Numbered from the stretch's first letter, positions 26,551 through 37,058 are shown. The stretch: DNA of 64,000 bases from Paenibacillus azoreducens (GCF_021654775.1 NZ_AP025343.1:3191501-3255500), one strand, 5' to 3'. Notes: a model not told the origin generated them from the letters alone. Translations and numbers: made by a program.

Positions 26551-29500
26551 TTATTTGGATTGAATATCTTGAAGTACACGGTAAAGGATAACGCCAGCTT
26601 GGGCTCTCGTTAATTTGCCCTTCGGATCAAAGGAATGATCCGGGTTGCCTTGAAGGTAGCCTTTTTGCACAGAATAGGCGACGGCTCCTTTGGCTGCTTC
26701 CTGTATGCTGCCGGCATCCTTGAAGGAAAGATCGGATGACGCATTGCCAGGGCTTGCACCCAGAGCGTTAGCAAGCAGAACGGCCAGTTCCTCGCGGGTC
26801 AACGCGTGGTTTGCATTTTGTTCCGCCGACCGGTCGCTCCAGGTTTTGCCCGTACCGAGAAGGCGGTCGAGCAGAGACAGGAATTCGGCCTGCGTCACTT
26901 GATCATTCGGCTTGAACGTATTTTCCGTATCCTTGCCATTCGCTAAATAATGGGAGGCAATCACTTCAATTTCATGTTTGGCCCAGTGATTGGAAATATC
27001 GGCAAAGGTTTTGAGGGTTTCGGCAGCTGCAAATGTGCCCAGCTTGGAAACCTGGAATGAAATAAGTCCAGGGGCTTTGCTTCCTGCCAAGACATATTTC
27101 CATGTTCCATCGCTGCTTTGCGCGAAAATTCCGACTTTATTGCGGTTTGTCACTTTGGACGTATCAAGGTCAAGCGTAATCATCAGCGGCACGGCTAATG
27201 CTGTAGCAGGTTCGTTAATCGTTAAGGCATTGGAAACGAAAGTTGCGCTTCCGCCGTTCGGCGCCTGCGGAGTGCCTGCCGGTGCGCCGCCGAAACGGAT
27301 GCTGATGTTAAGCTTGTCTTTAACGACAAAGCTCTTAATATCATCGGCCGGAATCAAAATTTCAAAGCCTTTGCCTTTAATGATGAGCGGTTTTTTAGCT
27401 TTTAGAAGCTGATCTGTCAGCGAACTGCTCCAATCAATAACCAGCGGATATTTGGAGTCGACGGTAACATCGGTAATGTCCACGATCACCGTTTTGTTGT
27501 CCGCTTTGTTCAACTGATCGGTAATGTAAGCAGAATCAACGCTCAGAAGAGCAGATTTTTGATCGCCTGTACCTTTGTCCGTCAGCACTCCGGCTTTCAC
27601 TTTTATTCCTTGCGACACTGGCGAAGGCGTTGAGCTGGAGCCGCTGCCGGAACCGCTGCCCGGGTTGGTTCCTGGATTTGTGCCAGGATCTGGATCCGGG
27701 CCTGGTTTTGGATCCGGATTAGGTTTCGGGCATGGGCTAAGTGCAGGCGTTTTTGGTACATCAGCGGTAGACTCAACGTTTCCAGCAGCCAACTTCGCTT
27801 TCGTTACATGATAGGAACCGGAAACTTGTTCAGGACCTTGAATCGGATCTGTACCTGGCGTTGGAGTTGCCGGTGCACCGGGATCCTTATCAGGGTTCGC
27901 AGGCGGATCAACCGGATCGACAGGCGGTTGTTCCGGTGACGGGTCGGATTCTTTTGGCGGAGTTTGGGAATCATCGCCGTTTCCGCCTTCTGCAGCCACA
28001 ACCTCAACCGTTATGCCTTCAGATACTTTTACAGGAATCTGTTTTTTGTCTGCGCCTGTCAGGACAGCATTTTTAACCGTAAAGGCGTATTTTCCTGCTT
28101 CAGTCGCATGGAACGTGAATGTCTTGGCTGTCCCTTTAGCAGCAGGTGTATCTAATTCAAAGTTTTCTTGGATGATCTTTTGCGTGGAATCCGGTTCGTT
28201 TGCATCCGCAGCCGTTTGATCGCTTGTAAGCTTGGCGTCGTATTCCAAGTCAAAGGCAATGGAGTGTACTTCGTCTTTACCGTTGAAATTAACGCTGACC
28301 TCAATCGGTTCATTAATGTTGACCTTGGAAGACTTTGCAGTCAGTCCAACCTCTGTCGTTTGATCCACAGGAGCTTGATCGGTATTGTATTCATACGTTT
28401 TGGCCGGTGCCGATGAACCATTGCCCGCATCGTCATATACGAAGAGCTGAATATGGTTCAGGCCCTTTTGCAGCGGAACTTCAACTTTAAAGTTGCCTTT
28501 ATTGTCTACGGTTCCCGTGTATTCTTTCAAATGATCCTTATCCAAACCAGCCTTCGCTTTAACATGGACCAGATCCGGCAAATTCGTACCGTCAAAGAAG
28601 TATTCGATAAGAAGATCGTTTTCAATCTCGCCCTTCAATATTCCGACATCAGGTTTGTCCGGATTTACCTCGACTTTATCTGGCAAGGTGGTCTCAGGCG
28701 CCGTATTGTCTACAAGGAAAGCCTTGCCGGATTTTGCTAGAAGCTTCCCATTTTCATCACCCGGCTCAAAGACGTATGGCACGAGTACATACTCTCCGTC
28801 CGGACTTAATTTGAACGGTTTTGGTTTTCCGTCCAACGGATATACGGTACCATCCCATTTAAATGAATAGTAATACGGCTCAAGGTTTTTCTCGAATTCA
28901 TCTTTGTAGACGATTCCGACAGCGGGAGTTGTTCCATCTTCCTCAAAACGGAAAGCAACAAATTGATAATTGTCGAGTTTTTTATTCACCGAGTAATATA
29001 CTTCTGTGCCATGACCGCCTTCCGCCGTTGACAGATAGATCGGGTCAATGTCGATATTCGATATTCCGTCCTGGTCGTATTTTTTGCCTACAAATACGCT
29101 GAACGGAACATGCAGCTTGTGGCCGGTTTTCATCTGCGTAAATTCGAGCTGCCCGTCGTACATGCCATCGGCCGTTCCTGCCGGAATGGTGAGCGTGACC
29201 GACAATGCGGCAGAGGCCTGATCGGCTTTCATCTTGATATCGCAAATATCCGGAATAAGCGTTAAGCCGTGGCTGCCGCTCCAGTTGACATACACACCGT
29301 AATGTTGGTCAATGTGGGCGATGTTATCGATTACCAGCTTTCGGGTCTCGGTTTTGCCAGCGCTTACTTGCCCGAAGGACAAGCTGCCAGAATATGCGGT
29401 TGCATGTTTATCGCTCTGAAGCTGGGCCGGCAGTTTTTCTTCGACTTTGACAATCGCTTGAGCTTCGGCAGAGCTTTTCAAGTCTACGCGTCCGGCGCCC

Positions 29501-31401
29501 TGTTCGTTGACGTTATAGGTCCGGCCCTGACGGTCTTTCATCGAAAATGCGTTATTGGTCAGCAGCGCCTTGATTTCCTCCGGCCCCAGTTTCAGACCTT
29601 CTTTGCGGGTTTTCTCCAGCAAAAGCGCGGCGGATCCAGAAATATGCGGGGCTGCCATACTGGTTCCCTGCATCGATTCGTAAGCATTGGTATAATCCCC
29701 GCCATAAGCCGGAATGGAAGATTTAATGCCTATGCCAGGCGCAGTGATATCCGGTTTAATGCTATAGTTCGGCAGGGAAGGGCCTCTTGAGCTTAAATCG
29801 GCGAGCAGATCCTGCTCCTTTTTGTAATTGAATGTTACATGATTGTTGCCTTTATCGACGGCCTCTTTAAGCTTCAGGCCGTTGTCCTGCGCAATGGTAT
29901 AGGTCGGAACGGTACCTGGTTCCCCATTTAGCGTCGCGCCACCAATCTCTCCGGGAGCATTGTTATAGATGATAGCGGCTTTGGCGCCGTTTTTGGCGGC
30001 ATTTTGCGATTTCGCCGCAAAAGAGATATCGCCGCGGGAGATGAGAGCGACTTTGCCTTTGACATCCACCGCACTGAAATCCTCAGGTTTGCCGAGTCCG
30101 GCATTCACGAGCACCAGATCTTCGCCTTCTTTTTCCAGGGCGGAAGATGTGGCAGCCAATTGCGCATAAATGATGCCTAGCGCAGACGAATTAAAAATAG
30201 GCGTTTGCAGCGGCGGTGTCGAAGCGCCGACGGAAATAGCCATTTGGGCCGTACCAGGCGTGCCTACAGTATTGTCTTTTGGACCGGCATTGCCGTTAGA
30301 TACGACTACAGTTACGCCGGCCAGGGCCGCGTTGTCCACTGCGATCGCGTCAGGACTATACGCATTGTTCGTGTCGGAGCCAAGCGAGAGATTGATGACA
30401 TCCATGCCGTCGGTTACGGCTTTTTCGATGCCGGCAATGACATTTTCCGTGCTGCCTCTGCCGTAAGGGCCGAGCACGCGGTACGCATACAGGTCGGCCC
30501 CGGGCGCTACGCCGCGAACCCAGCCCTTTTCTTCCGGATGGTCCGGATTGCCGCGGCCGAGTACTGTGCCGGATACATGCGTGCCATGGGAGGTTTCATA
30601 CGGCTTGCCGTCCCGAGGCGGTTTGGTTGGGTCAGGCGGCGTTTCCATCGGATCCCCGTCATTGTCCACGAAATCATATCCGCCTTTATAGGCATCCTTC
30701 AAGCTGGGGTGGCGATAATCCACGCCGGTATCGATCACGCCTACTTTGATGCCTTTGCCTTCGAATCCGGACTTCCACATATCGCTTGCGCCAATATGCG
30801 GGGCGCTTTTGTCCATCATCGGGTAAAAATCATGGTCATCCTCAATCGGCAACGCATGTACTTCTTCGTTAGGGAAAATCGCCTTAACCCCCGGCAATGT
30901 TAGCAGCGTGTCCACCTGATTGGCAGGAAGCGTCACCGCATAACCGTTAAACACTTTGGAGTATTCCCGGTTGAATTGGGCGCCGGTTTTGGACAGGGCT
31001 GCCGATTTAAAGGAGAAATGCTCCTGGTTCAACTGGGTGCTGTAGCTGCTGATGGAAGGGGCTGATTTAAGGGATGGATTCATTTCATACACTTTAATCG
31101 GGTCTTTTTGCAGCTGGACGATGACGGTGATCAAATCGCTGCTGCTGGATTCCGGTACATAATTTTGCGGTTCTTCGGAGGCTTCAAAAGTGTTTAGGCC
31201 GGAAATCTTGTTTTGCTTCAACAAGTCCTTTTTTAATTCGCTATGTTTCAACAACGAATCCAGCTGAATTTTCGTATTTTCCGGTAGTTTGATCGCAGAT
31301 GGCGATGCAGCTGCCGCATTCGGGTAAGCAATGCCTACCGCAAGCAGCGTGCTCAGCAGCAGCGAGGAAAAAGTACGGATTTTGGATGGCCTTTTACTCA
31401 A
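26551..31401 (-). CDS. Cell-surface subtilisin-like serine protease with SLH domains
   Basis: 1616 aa, Vpr-like S8 peptidase. A signal peptide (about 1-33) precedes an I9-type propeptide region (TVIVQLQKDPIKVYEM). The catalytic domain has Asp in GVIDTGVDYRHP, His in SHGTHVSGTVLG and Ser in GTSMAAPHISGSAALL, with an inserted PA domain. Fn3-like and cohesin-like beta domains follow (VNINEPIEVSVNFNG). Two Pro-rich linkers come next (PEQPPVDPVDPPANPDKDPG; PDPKPGPDPDPGTNPGTNPG). The last 190 residues hold two or three SLH motifs (FADISNHWAKHEIEVIA; FDPKGKLTRAQAGVILYR), which anchor proteins to secondary wall polymer. TTG start with GGGAGG 8 nt upstream. Confidence 0.93.
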   Translation of the reverse strand: MSKRPSKIRTFSSLLLSTLLAVGIAYPNAAAASPSAIKLPENTKIQLDSLLKHSELKKDLLKQNKISGLNTFEASEEPQNYVPESSSSDLITVIVQLQKDPIKVYEMNPSLKSAPSISSYSTQLNQEHFSFKSAALSKTGAQFNREYSKVFNGYAVTLPANQVDTLLTLPGVKAIFPNEEVHALPIEDDHDFYPMMDKSAPHIGASDMWKSGFEGKGIKVGVIDTGVDYRHPSLKDAYKGGYDFVDNDGDPMETPPDPTKPPRDGKPYETSHGTHVSGTVLGRGNPDHPEEKGWVRGVAPGADLYAYRVLGPYGRGSTENVIAGIEKAVTDGMDVINLSLGSDTNNAYSPDAIAVDNAALAGVTVVVSNGNAGPKDNTVGTPGTAQMAISVGASTPPLQTPIFNSSALGIIYAQLAATSSALEKEGEDLVLVNAGLGKPEDFSAVDVKGKVALISRGDISFAAKSQNAAKNGAKAAIIYNNAPGEIGGATLNGEPGTVPTYTIAQDNGLKLKEAVDKGNNHVTFNYKKEQDLLADLSSRGPSLPNYSIKPDITAPGIGIKSSIPAYGGDYTNAYESMQGTSMAAPHISGSAALLLEKTRKEGLKLGPEEIKALLTNNAFSMKDRQGRTYNVNEQGAGRVDLKSSAEAQAIVKVEEKLPAQLQSDKHATAYSGSLSFGQVSAGKTETRKLVIDNIAHIDQHYGVYVNWSGSHGLTLIPDICDIKMKADQASAALSVTLTIPAGTADGMYDGQLEFTQMKTGHKLHVPFSVFVGKKYDQDGISNIDIDPIYLSTAEGGHGTEVYYSVNKKLDNYQFVAFRFEEDGTTPAVGIVYKDEFEKNLEPYYYSFKWDGTVYPLDGKPKPFKLSPDGEYVLVPYVFEPGDENGKLLAKSGKAFLVDNTAPETTLPDKVEVNPDKPDVGILKGEIENDLLIEYFFDGTNLPDLVHVKAKAGLDKDHLKEYTGTVDNKGNFKVEVPLQKGLNHIQLFVYDDAGNGSSAPAKTYEYNTDQAPVDQTTEVGLTAKSSKVNINEPIEVSVNFNGKDEVHSIAFDLEYDAKLTSDQTAADANEPDSTQKIIQENFELDTPAAKGTAKTFTFHATEAGKYAFTVKNAVLTGADKKQIPVKVSEGITVEVVAAEGGNGDDSQTPPKESDPSPEQPPVDPVDPPANPDKDPGAPATPTPGTDPIQGPEQVSGSYHVTKAKLAAGNVESTADVPKTPALSPCPKPNPDPKPGPDPDPGTNPGTNPGSGSGSGSSSTPSPVSQGIKVKAGVLTDKGTGDQKSALLSVDSAYITDQLNKADNKTVIVDITDVTVDSKYPLVIDWSSSLTDQLLKAKKPLIIKGKGFEILIPADDIKSFVVKDKLNISIRFGGAPAGTPQAPNGGSATFVSNALTINEPATALAVPLMITLDLDTSKVTNRNKVGIFAQSSDGTWKYVLAGSKAPGLISFQVSKLGTFAAAETLKTFADISNHWAKHEIEVIASHYLANGKDTENTFKPNDQVTQAEFLSLLDRLLGTGKTWSDRSAEQNANHALTREELAVLLANALGASPGNASSDLSFKDAGSIQEAAKGAVAYSVQKGYLQGNPDHSFDPKGKLTRAQAGVILYRVLQDIQSK

Positions 31402-31828
31402 ATCATGTCCTCCCTTTATTTAAAATTGAAATCTAGCAAAAACGATCCCCCTTTTACATAGATTTAATTGAACACTAGTAGAAAACACTTTCATTTTACA
31501 ATTTTTACATTATTCTGGTATGAGACTGAAGGCTGACAGCCTTTAGGAGCAGGTTTGGCAGATGCCGTCAATTGTACCTGTCGCAAAACAGCGATTAATG
31601 CCGAAGGTTAATGAAAATCTAAAAAAGTTGTATATGAACATAAATTAGAACATTTCCAAAGAGTGGGGAATAGGCCTATAGGCAGGGGAGGGCAGGCAGT
31701 GACCTTACAAAAATCTATTAAATTCCGCATAACTAGATCAATAGTAGTGGTGAAATTTGAAGCGCCCATTTCATTCTTTTTTAAATCCTGATTGAATAAT
31801 TGCGGACAAAGCGAAATAAGGATTAAAA
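31402..31828. other. Intergenic region between divergent protease and sugar-transport genes
   Basis: 427 bases with no open frame backed by a ribosome site. It is AT-rich near 31440-31520 and 31620-31640, where both divergent promoters are expected, but no unambiguous -35/-10 pair was found. Confidence 0.4.
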
Positions 31829-31844
31829 ACGGAAACGCTTTCTA
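31829..31844 (+). promoter_or_regulatory. cre-like / LacI-family operator candidate
   Basis: ACGGAAACGCTTTCTA resembles the catabolite-responsive element (TGNAANCGNNNNCA core, here GGAAACGCTTTCT). It lies 17 nt upstream of the solute-binding protein start, where bound CcpA or a local LacI-type regulator could block transcription. Confidence 0.5.
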
Positions 31845-31861
31845 TCAAAGGAGGGTTCATG

Positions 31862-33301
31862 ATGAAGGATGCAAAAAGAAAATGGGGGCTGCTGCCCGCG
31901 GCATTGTTGTTGGTTCTGGCGGTCGGCTGTTCCAGCTCGGGTTCAAGCACAAGCTCAGGTTCAAGTCCCAAGGAAACGGACAGCAAACCCGCTCCTGCCA
32001 AAGATAGTGGTGACAAAGGCGCAGCGACGACTGCAAAGAAAACGATTACGATTACCTATCGCGATGACGGATCAGGCGAGAAAGGGACATTGTACAAATG
32101 GATCAAAGACATTTCTACTGAGTATCCCAATAAGGATGTCGAGATCAAACCGACGCCGATCCAGGCTTCGGAGGGAGATTATTTCGCCAAAATCGCGCTG
32201 GCTCTCAAATCGAAGGATACTGCGCCGGATATCGTAACCGAAGATACCTTCATGCTGAATTCGGATGCAAGCGCCGGTTTCCTTGAACCGATCGATGACA
32301 GGCTGAAAGGTTGGGAGGACTGGAGCAACGGCTCGTTTATCGAGGCGATGAAAAAGGGCGTTACCGCTAGTGACGGCAAAGTATATGGTGTTCCGTACAA
32401 TACCGATTCGCGGGGGCTTTGGTACAATAAAGAGATTTTTAAGAAAGTAGGCCTGCCAGAGGATTGGAAGCCGAAATCATGGGATGAGGTGTTGAATGCG
32501 GCCAGAACAATCAAGGACAAAGCAGGCAGCGATGTCGTTCCGATGTGGATGAATCTCGGCAAAGCAACGGGGGAAGCAACCTCGATGCAGACATACGAAA
32601 TGCTGCTGTACGGAACGGGGGAACGGCTTTATGATGACGCAAGCAAAAAATGGATCGTCAAAAGCCAAGGCATCAACGACGCCCTGACCTTCATTGAGAC
32701 GATTTCCAAAGAGAAGCTGGGCCCGCCGCTCTCCAAAGTCCTGAACGGTCAGGCAGGCAATACCGCAAACCGTGAATACTTGCCGAAAGGCAAGCTTGCG
32801 ATCTCGCTGGACGGATCCTGGATCACGGGCAATTATTTGGACAATGGAGCTGCTCCGTGGCCGGAATACAAAGATGTCCTCGGATTCGCGCCGATGCCGA
32901 CAAGCAAAGGGCAGGCTCCGGGCACGATTACACTGGCTGGCGGCTGGGCGCTTTCCATTCCAAGCAATGCGCAGCATAAAGATGAGGCCTGGGATTTTAT
33001 CAAATTCGCTTTGAACAAAGAAAACACAAAAAAGCTCGTCATTTCGTCCGGAAATATTACGGTACGGGCCGATGTAGCCAAAGATCCGGAATATACCAAA
33101 ATGCCGTTTAATGAAATCGCGACGGAATATTTGAAAAATGCCGAGTTTAGACCGGCCCAGGATAAATATCCGGAAGTGTCCACTCAAATTCAAACGATGG
33201 TCGAAACTGTGGCTACCGGCACTAAAGCGGAAGACGCCGCCAAGAAATATGCACAGGATGTGACCCGAATCGTCGGTCAGAATCATACGTTGGAAAAATG
33301 A
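31862..33301 (+). CDS. Sugar ABC transporter substrate-binding lipoprotein
   Basis: 479 aa. Signal peptide with lipobox LAVGC, then a Ser/Gly/Lys-rich linker and a family 1 extracellular solute-binding fold (ITITYRDDGSGEKG, PDIVTEDTFML, YGVPYNTDSRGLWYNKEIF, SLDGSWITGNYLD). ATG 31862 is 7 nt from AAGGAGG; the preceding ATG 31859 is only 4 nt away. It binds an unidentified (oligo)saccharide for the two permeases encoded next. A cre-like site upstream supports a sugar role. Confidence 0.88.
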   Translation: MKDAKRKWGLLPAALLLVLAVGCSSSGSSTSSGSSPKETDSKPAPAKDSGDKGAATTAKKTITITYRDDGSGEKGTLYKWIKDISTEYPNKDVEIKPTPIQASEGDYFAKIALALKSKDTAPDIVTEDTFMLNSDASAGFLEPIDDRLKGWEDWSNGSFIEAMKKGVTASDGKVYGVPYNTDSRGLWYNKEIFKKVGLPEDWKPKSWDEVLNAARTIKDKAGSDVVPMWMNLGKATGEATSMQTYEMLLYGTGERLYDDASKKWIVKSQGINDALTFIETISKEKLGPPLSKVLNGQAGNTANREYLPKGKLAISLDGSWITGNYLDNGAAPWPEYKDVLGFAPMPTSKGQAPGTITLAGGWALSIPSNAQHKDEAWDFIKFALNKENTKKLVISSGNITVRADVAKDPEYTKMPFNEIATEYLKNAEFRPAQDKYPEVSTQIQTMVETVATGTKAEDAAKKYAQDVTRIVGQNHTLEK

Positions 33302-33308
33302 TTGTCCC

Positions 33309-33356
33309 GGCATGCCCGTGCCTGCCCGTCATTTTCGTGCAAGGTTCGGGCATGCC
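33309..33356 (+). other. Intercistronic hairpin
   Basis: A 10-bp stem GGCATGCCCG / CGGGCATGCC separates the binding-protein gene from the first permease gene. There is no T-run, so mRNA 3'-end protection (favouring the binding protein) is more likely than termination. Confidence 0.7.
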
Positions 33357-33390
33357 CTACTTATCTTCACAGCAGAAAGGAGAGACGCCT

Positions 33391-34281
33391 ATGGGAGGAG
33401 TGCCTATTTCAACTCCGTATTGGAGACGGAAAAACATCACCTGGATTTATTTTCTGCTGCCGTCCATCGCCATCATGCTGCTGTTTTTCATTTATCCGAT
33501 CCTGCTCACTTTTTTCTATTCCTTTACGAACCTTGCACTAACCGGGGAAGCGGCCAAGGAACTGCAATTTGTCGGATTGGATAACTACACCCGGATGTTT
33601 CAGGACCCGACAGTACGGGTCAGCATCTGGAATACGCTTGTATTTCTGATCGGTTCGGCGGTGATTGGACAGCAGGTGCTCGGTTTTCTGATCGCCCTGC
33701 TCATGAAGCACAAAAACAAGACGTTTCGGCGCATCATCGGGACCGTCGTTTTGGCCGGATGGGTTACGCCTGAAATTGTGTGCGCTCTATGCTTGTACAG
33801 TTTTTTCGGCGATGAAGGCACGCTGAACGCAATCATTACGTCTTTGGGCATCTCGCCCGTCACCTGGCTTTACACCGTTCCGATGCTGACGGTCATACTC
33901 GCCAACATTTGGCATGGTACCGCATTTTCCATGCTGGTTTTTCAGGCGGCACTTGATGATGTACCCAGTGAAATCGAAGAGGCAGCCGTCGTGGACGGCG
34001 CATCCAAGCTGCAAATTTTGTTCCGGATCACCATTCCGTATATCAAGGAAACGATCACGACGAATATGATGCTCGTCACGCTGCAAACGCTGGGCGTTTT
34101 TGGCCTCATTTACGCCATGACAGGGGGCGGACCGGGAACGGCAACAATGACTCTGCCGATCTTTATGTACAACCAGGCTTTCGTGAACTACCAGCTCGGT
34201 TATGGAACCGCCATTTCGCTCCTGCTTCTGCTGCTTGGCATCGTGCTTAGTCTGTTCTATATCCGTTCGTTAAAAGAGTAA
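33391..34281 (+). CDS. Sugar ABC transporter permease (MalF-type)
   Basis: 296 aa, about six membrane segments, first at residues 15-40 (WIYFLLPSIAIMLLFFIYPI). The EAA loop that contacts the ATPase reads EIEEAAVVDGASKLQILFRITIP. ATG 33391 has AAAGGAGAG upstream; reading from 33298 would run through the intercistronic hairpin. The second permease follows after 12 nt. Confidence 0.92.
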   Translation: MGGVPISTPYWRRKNITWIYFLLPSIAIMLLFFIYPILLTFFYSFTNLALTGEAAKELQFVGLDNYTRMFQDPTVRVSIWNTLVFLIGSAVIGQQVLGFLIALLMKHKNKTFRRIIGTVVLAGWVTPEIVCALCLYSFFGDEGTLNAIITSLGISPVTWLYTVPMLTVILANIWHGTAFSMLVFQAALDDVPSEIEEAAVVDGASKLQILFRITIPYIKETITTNMMLVTLQTLGVFGLIYAMTGGGPGTATMTLPIFMYNQAFVNYQLGYGTAISLLLLLLGIVLSLFYIRSLKE

Positions 34282-34293
34282 AGGAGGTTTCGT

Positions 34294-35127
34294 ATGAACA
34301 CGAAACAGCGCAAGCTCATATACCGAATCCTGCCTTATGTCATTTTAGCGTTTATCGGGATCTGTTTTCTGCTGCCGCTTTTGTGGGTGCTGGTAGCATC
34401 CGTCGACCCCAATGCGATGCAATCGCTGAAAATGCCCAAGCAGTTAACCGCCGGGAACTATGCGGATGTGCTCACCAGCAGCGAGAATCAGCGCTCTTTT
34501 GTCATCGGCCTTTTGATGTCGCTTGGTCAAGCCGTCATCGTGGTTTTGCTCGCAGTATTGGCGGCGTATCCGTTGTCCCGTTATCAGCTGAAATTCAAAA
34601 AGCCGTTTATGCTGACCATTCTATTTATGACTTCGCTGCCGATTACAGCCGTGATGGTGCCTGTGTACCAGCTGTTTTTGAGCTTGAAGCTGTATGACAA
34701 CAATGTCGGGGTGGTGCTCTTTTATGTCGCTTCGTCCATGCCGTACGGAATCTGGATGATCAAAAACTTCATGGATTCCGTTCCCGAAGATTTGGAGGAG
34801 GCGGCATGGGTGGACGGAGCATCGGTGATTACCGGCATCAGGAAAATCATCGCGCCGCTCATGGTACCCGGTATCTGCACGGTTGCGATTTTTACCTTCT
34901 CGGGCAGTTGGGGCAATTTTTTCGTCCCCTACATTTTGCTGCAAACACCGGAGAAATTCCCCGCTTCCCTGAAGTTGTATCAGTTTTTTGGTCAATACGG
35001 CATGGTGGATTACGGTAGGTTGGCGGCGTTTTCCGTGCTTTATGCCATACCGTCGATCATGCTGTATATTCTTTCTCAGCGATTTATGTCCAAAGGATTC
35101 AGCATGCAGGGCGGAACGAAAGGGTAA
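34294..35127 (+). CDS. Sugar ABC transporter permease (MalG-type)
   Basis: 277 aa, six membrane segments, EAA loop DLEEAAWVDGASVITGIRKIIAP. AAAGGAGG precedes the ATG. It is last in the operon. No ATPase gene accompanies the set, so a shared MsmX-type ATPase encoded elsewhere is expected, as in other Firmicute carbohydrate importers. Confidence 0.92.
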   Translation: MNTKQRKLIYRILPYVILAFIGICFLLPLLWVLVASVDPNAMQSLKMPKQLTAGNYADVLTSSENQRSFVIGLLMSLGQAVIVVLLAVLAAYPLSRYQLKFKKPFMLTILFMTSLPITAVMVPVYQLFLSLKLYDNNVGVVLFYVASSMPYGIWMIKNFMDSVPEDLEEAAWVDGASVITGIRKIIAPLMVPGICTVAIFTFSGSWGNFFVPYILLQTPEKFPASLKLYQFFGQYGMVDYGRLAAFSVLYAIPSIMLYILSQRFMSKGFSMQGGTKG

Positions 35128-35149
35128 CAACATGTGAGGCGTAAATATG

Positions 35150-35188
35150 AAAAAAGGCGGACTGGGATTACTACGGTTCGTCTTTTTT
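35150..35188 (+). terminator. Terminator of sugar transport operon
   Basis: A stem of AAAAAAGGCGGAC with GTTCGTCTTTTTT (G-U pairs allowed), ending in a T-run. Confidence 0.75.
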
Positions 35189-35383
35189 GCGCTGCTGTAT
35201 CTTGAATATTTCGATTTTACTTGCAGGCTCCCCCGCTATTGTATGGCATGATAACCGCTATTAAAAAAGAAAAGTAATATATGTATAAAAATTGCCTTGC
35301 AGAAGAGAATTCGTGCTGAGTAAAAATGAAGGCTTGCGATACACTGTAAACGTAACATATACCTTGAAACGGAGGGAATCGGA

Positions 35384-37027
35384 TTGCGAAAAAAGTGGAT
35401 TACGGGGATATGCGCCAGCTTGCTGTCCGTCAGCCTAATGGCTTTATGCCAAGGGGCGGCATTTGCTGAAGGAAACTCTGCGGCTTTAAAGGAAGGCAAC
35501 GGCAAGGAAGTGAAAAACGTCATTCTCTTCATCACGGACGGGATGAGCCTGTCGGATGTGAACCTGGCACGTTGGTATCAGGGGGGAAAACCGCTGGAGA
35601 TGGATAAGCACTTTAGCGGGCTTGTCAGGACGTATGCGACGGATTCGCTGACCACGGATTCGGCTGCCGGGGCTACGGCCTATGCAACGGGGCATAAAGC
35701 CAAAAGCGAGACGGTTTCCATTTTGCCGGATAAAACGACCATGCCCTATATCGATAAGGTTCCGCAGCAGGATATGAACAAACCTTTACCGACGTTGGTG
35801 GACGCCGCGAGGTTAAGCGGAAAAAGCACGGGCGTCGTGTTCACTTGCGAGTTGACGGATGCGACACCGGCTACCTTTTTGAGCCATGCGTATTCGCGCG
35901 AAAATGCAGAATCCATTGCGGAGCAGATGGTGTATAGCGGTGTCGATATTCTGCTCGGCGGGGGAGCGGATTACTTGGTTCCGGGAAATGGGAAAATGAA
36001 CCGCAAAGACGGGGAAGATCTCACCAAAGCGCTTAAAGCCAATGGATATGAATATGTGACAACCAAAAAGGAGCTCATGAACAGCAAAACCGGCAAACTA
36101 TGGGGGCTGTTTAACAAGGAAGCGCTCGACGCCGATTTTGATCTCGATCCACAGCAGCAGCCATCATTAAAAGAAATGACGGAAACGGCGATCAACAAGC
36201 TTTCGCAAAATGATCAAGGTTTTTTTCTGATGGTGGAAGCCAGCCAGATCGATTGGTTCGGACATGACAATGACCCGGTCGGCATTATCAGCGAGACGTT
36301 GGCTTTTGACAGAGCATTTAAGGCAGCGGTTGATTTTGCCGAAAAAGACGGGCATACCGCCGTTTTATCCGTTTCCGACCACGCGACCGGCGGGCTGAAT
36401 ATGACCAATTACGACACGGCCAAGGATTTAATGGCGGTTCTTAACAAAGCGAAACATACCAGCTATGGCATCGAAGGCAAGATCAATGAGAAAAATTTCA
36501 AGCAAGTACTTGCCGAAGAATACGGTCTGAACGATCTGACCAAAGAAGAAACCGTAGCGGTGCGGAAAGGACTCAAAGATAATTTGTCGCCCGTCATAGG
36601 CAGCATGTTAGGAAAACGGATCGGCATCAGTTTCTCGACCGAGGACCATACGTCGGAAGAAGTCGGCCTCTTTGCTTACCACCCGAATAACTATAAACCT
36701 ACGGATTATGCGCATAGCGGGGTAGTTCAGAATATCGACGTCAATAAATACATTCAGGAGATTACCGGTTTGCAGTTAGCTCCGCTGGAGAAGAGCTTGT
36801 TTGTATCCGCGGGGAAGTTTACGGAGAAGGGGGCGGAAGTCGCCCTCGACAAGTCGGATAAAAAGAACCCGGTCGTTGTGGTCAAAAAAGGCGGGCAATT
36901 GCTAAAGCTTCCGATCGATAAAAATATTGCCGTCATGGACGGAAAAACAATCAAACTGAACGCGCTCACCGTCATAATTCAGAACAAGATATGGGTATCT
37001 CAGGATGCGGTTGATTTAATCCGGTAA
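35384..37027 (+). CDS. Secreted alkaline phosphatase with C-terminal copper-amine-oxidase-like domain
   Basis: 547 aa. A signal peptide (about 1-29, ending AAFAEG) is followed by a PhoA-type domain: metal Asp in FITDGMSLSD, nucleophile Ser in TTDSAAGATAYATGH, metal residues in EASQIDWFGHDND, SVSDHATGG and EDHTSEEVG. Residues from about 475 (LFVSAGKFTEKGAEV...WVSQDAVDLI) look like the copper amine oxidase N-terminal-like repeat used for surface attachment in Paenibacillus. It releases phosphate from extracellular phosphomonoesters. TTG start with GGAGGG 7 nt upstream. Confidence 0.9.
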   Translation: MRKKWITGICASLLSVSLMALCQGAAFAEGNSAALKEGNGKEVKNVILFITDGMSLSDVNLARWYQGGKPLEMDKHFSGLVRTYATDSLTTDSAAGATAYATGHKAKSETVSILPDKTTMPYIDKVPQQDMNKPLPTLVDAARLSGKSTGVVFTCELTDATPATFLSHAYSRENAESIAEQMVYSGVDILLGGGADYLVPGNGKMNRKDGEDLTKALKANGYEYVTTKKELMNSKTGKLWGLFNKEALDADFDLDPQQQPSLKEMTETAINKLSQNDQGFFLMVEASQIDWFGHDNDPVGIISETLAFDRAFKAAVDFAEKDGHTAVLSVSDHATGGLNMTNYDTAKDLMAVLNKAKHTSYGIEGKINEKNFKQVLAEEYGLNDLTKEETVAVRKGLKDNLSPVIGSMLGKRIGISFSTEDHTSEEVGLFAYHPNNYKPTDYAHSGVVQNIDVNKYIQEITGLQLAPLEKSLFVSAGKFTEKGAEVALDKSDKKNPVVVVKKGGQLLKLPIDKNIAVMDGKTIKLNALTVIIQNKIWVSQDAVDLIR

Positions 37028-37058
37028 CACATTCACATTTAGAGCTTGATAAAGCAAT

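Noticed and set aside
30205..30903. 232-aa plus-strand open frame inside the protease gene
   Set aside because: Antisense shadow of the S8 catalytic domain, no ribosome site, composition typical of a reversed GC-rich coding strand.
35236..35383. Pho box before the alkaline phosphatase gene
   Set aside because: No pair of TTAACA-like repeats with 11-12-nt spacing in the right orientation was found; only scattered GTAACA/GTAAAC words.
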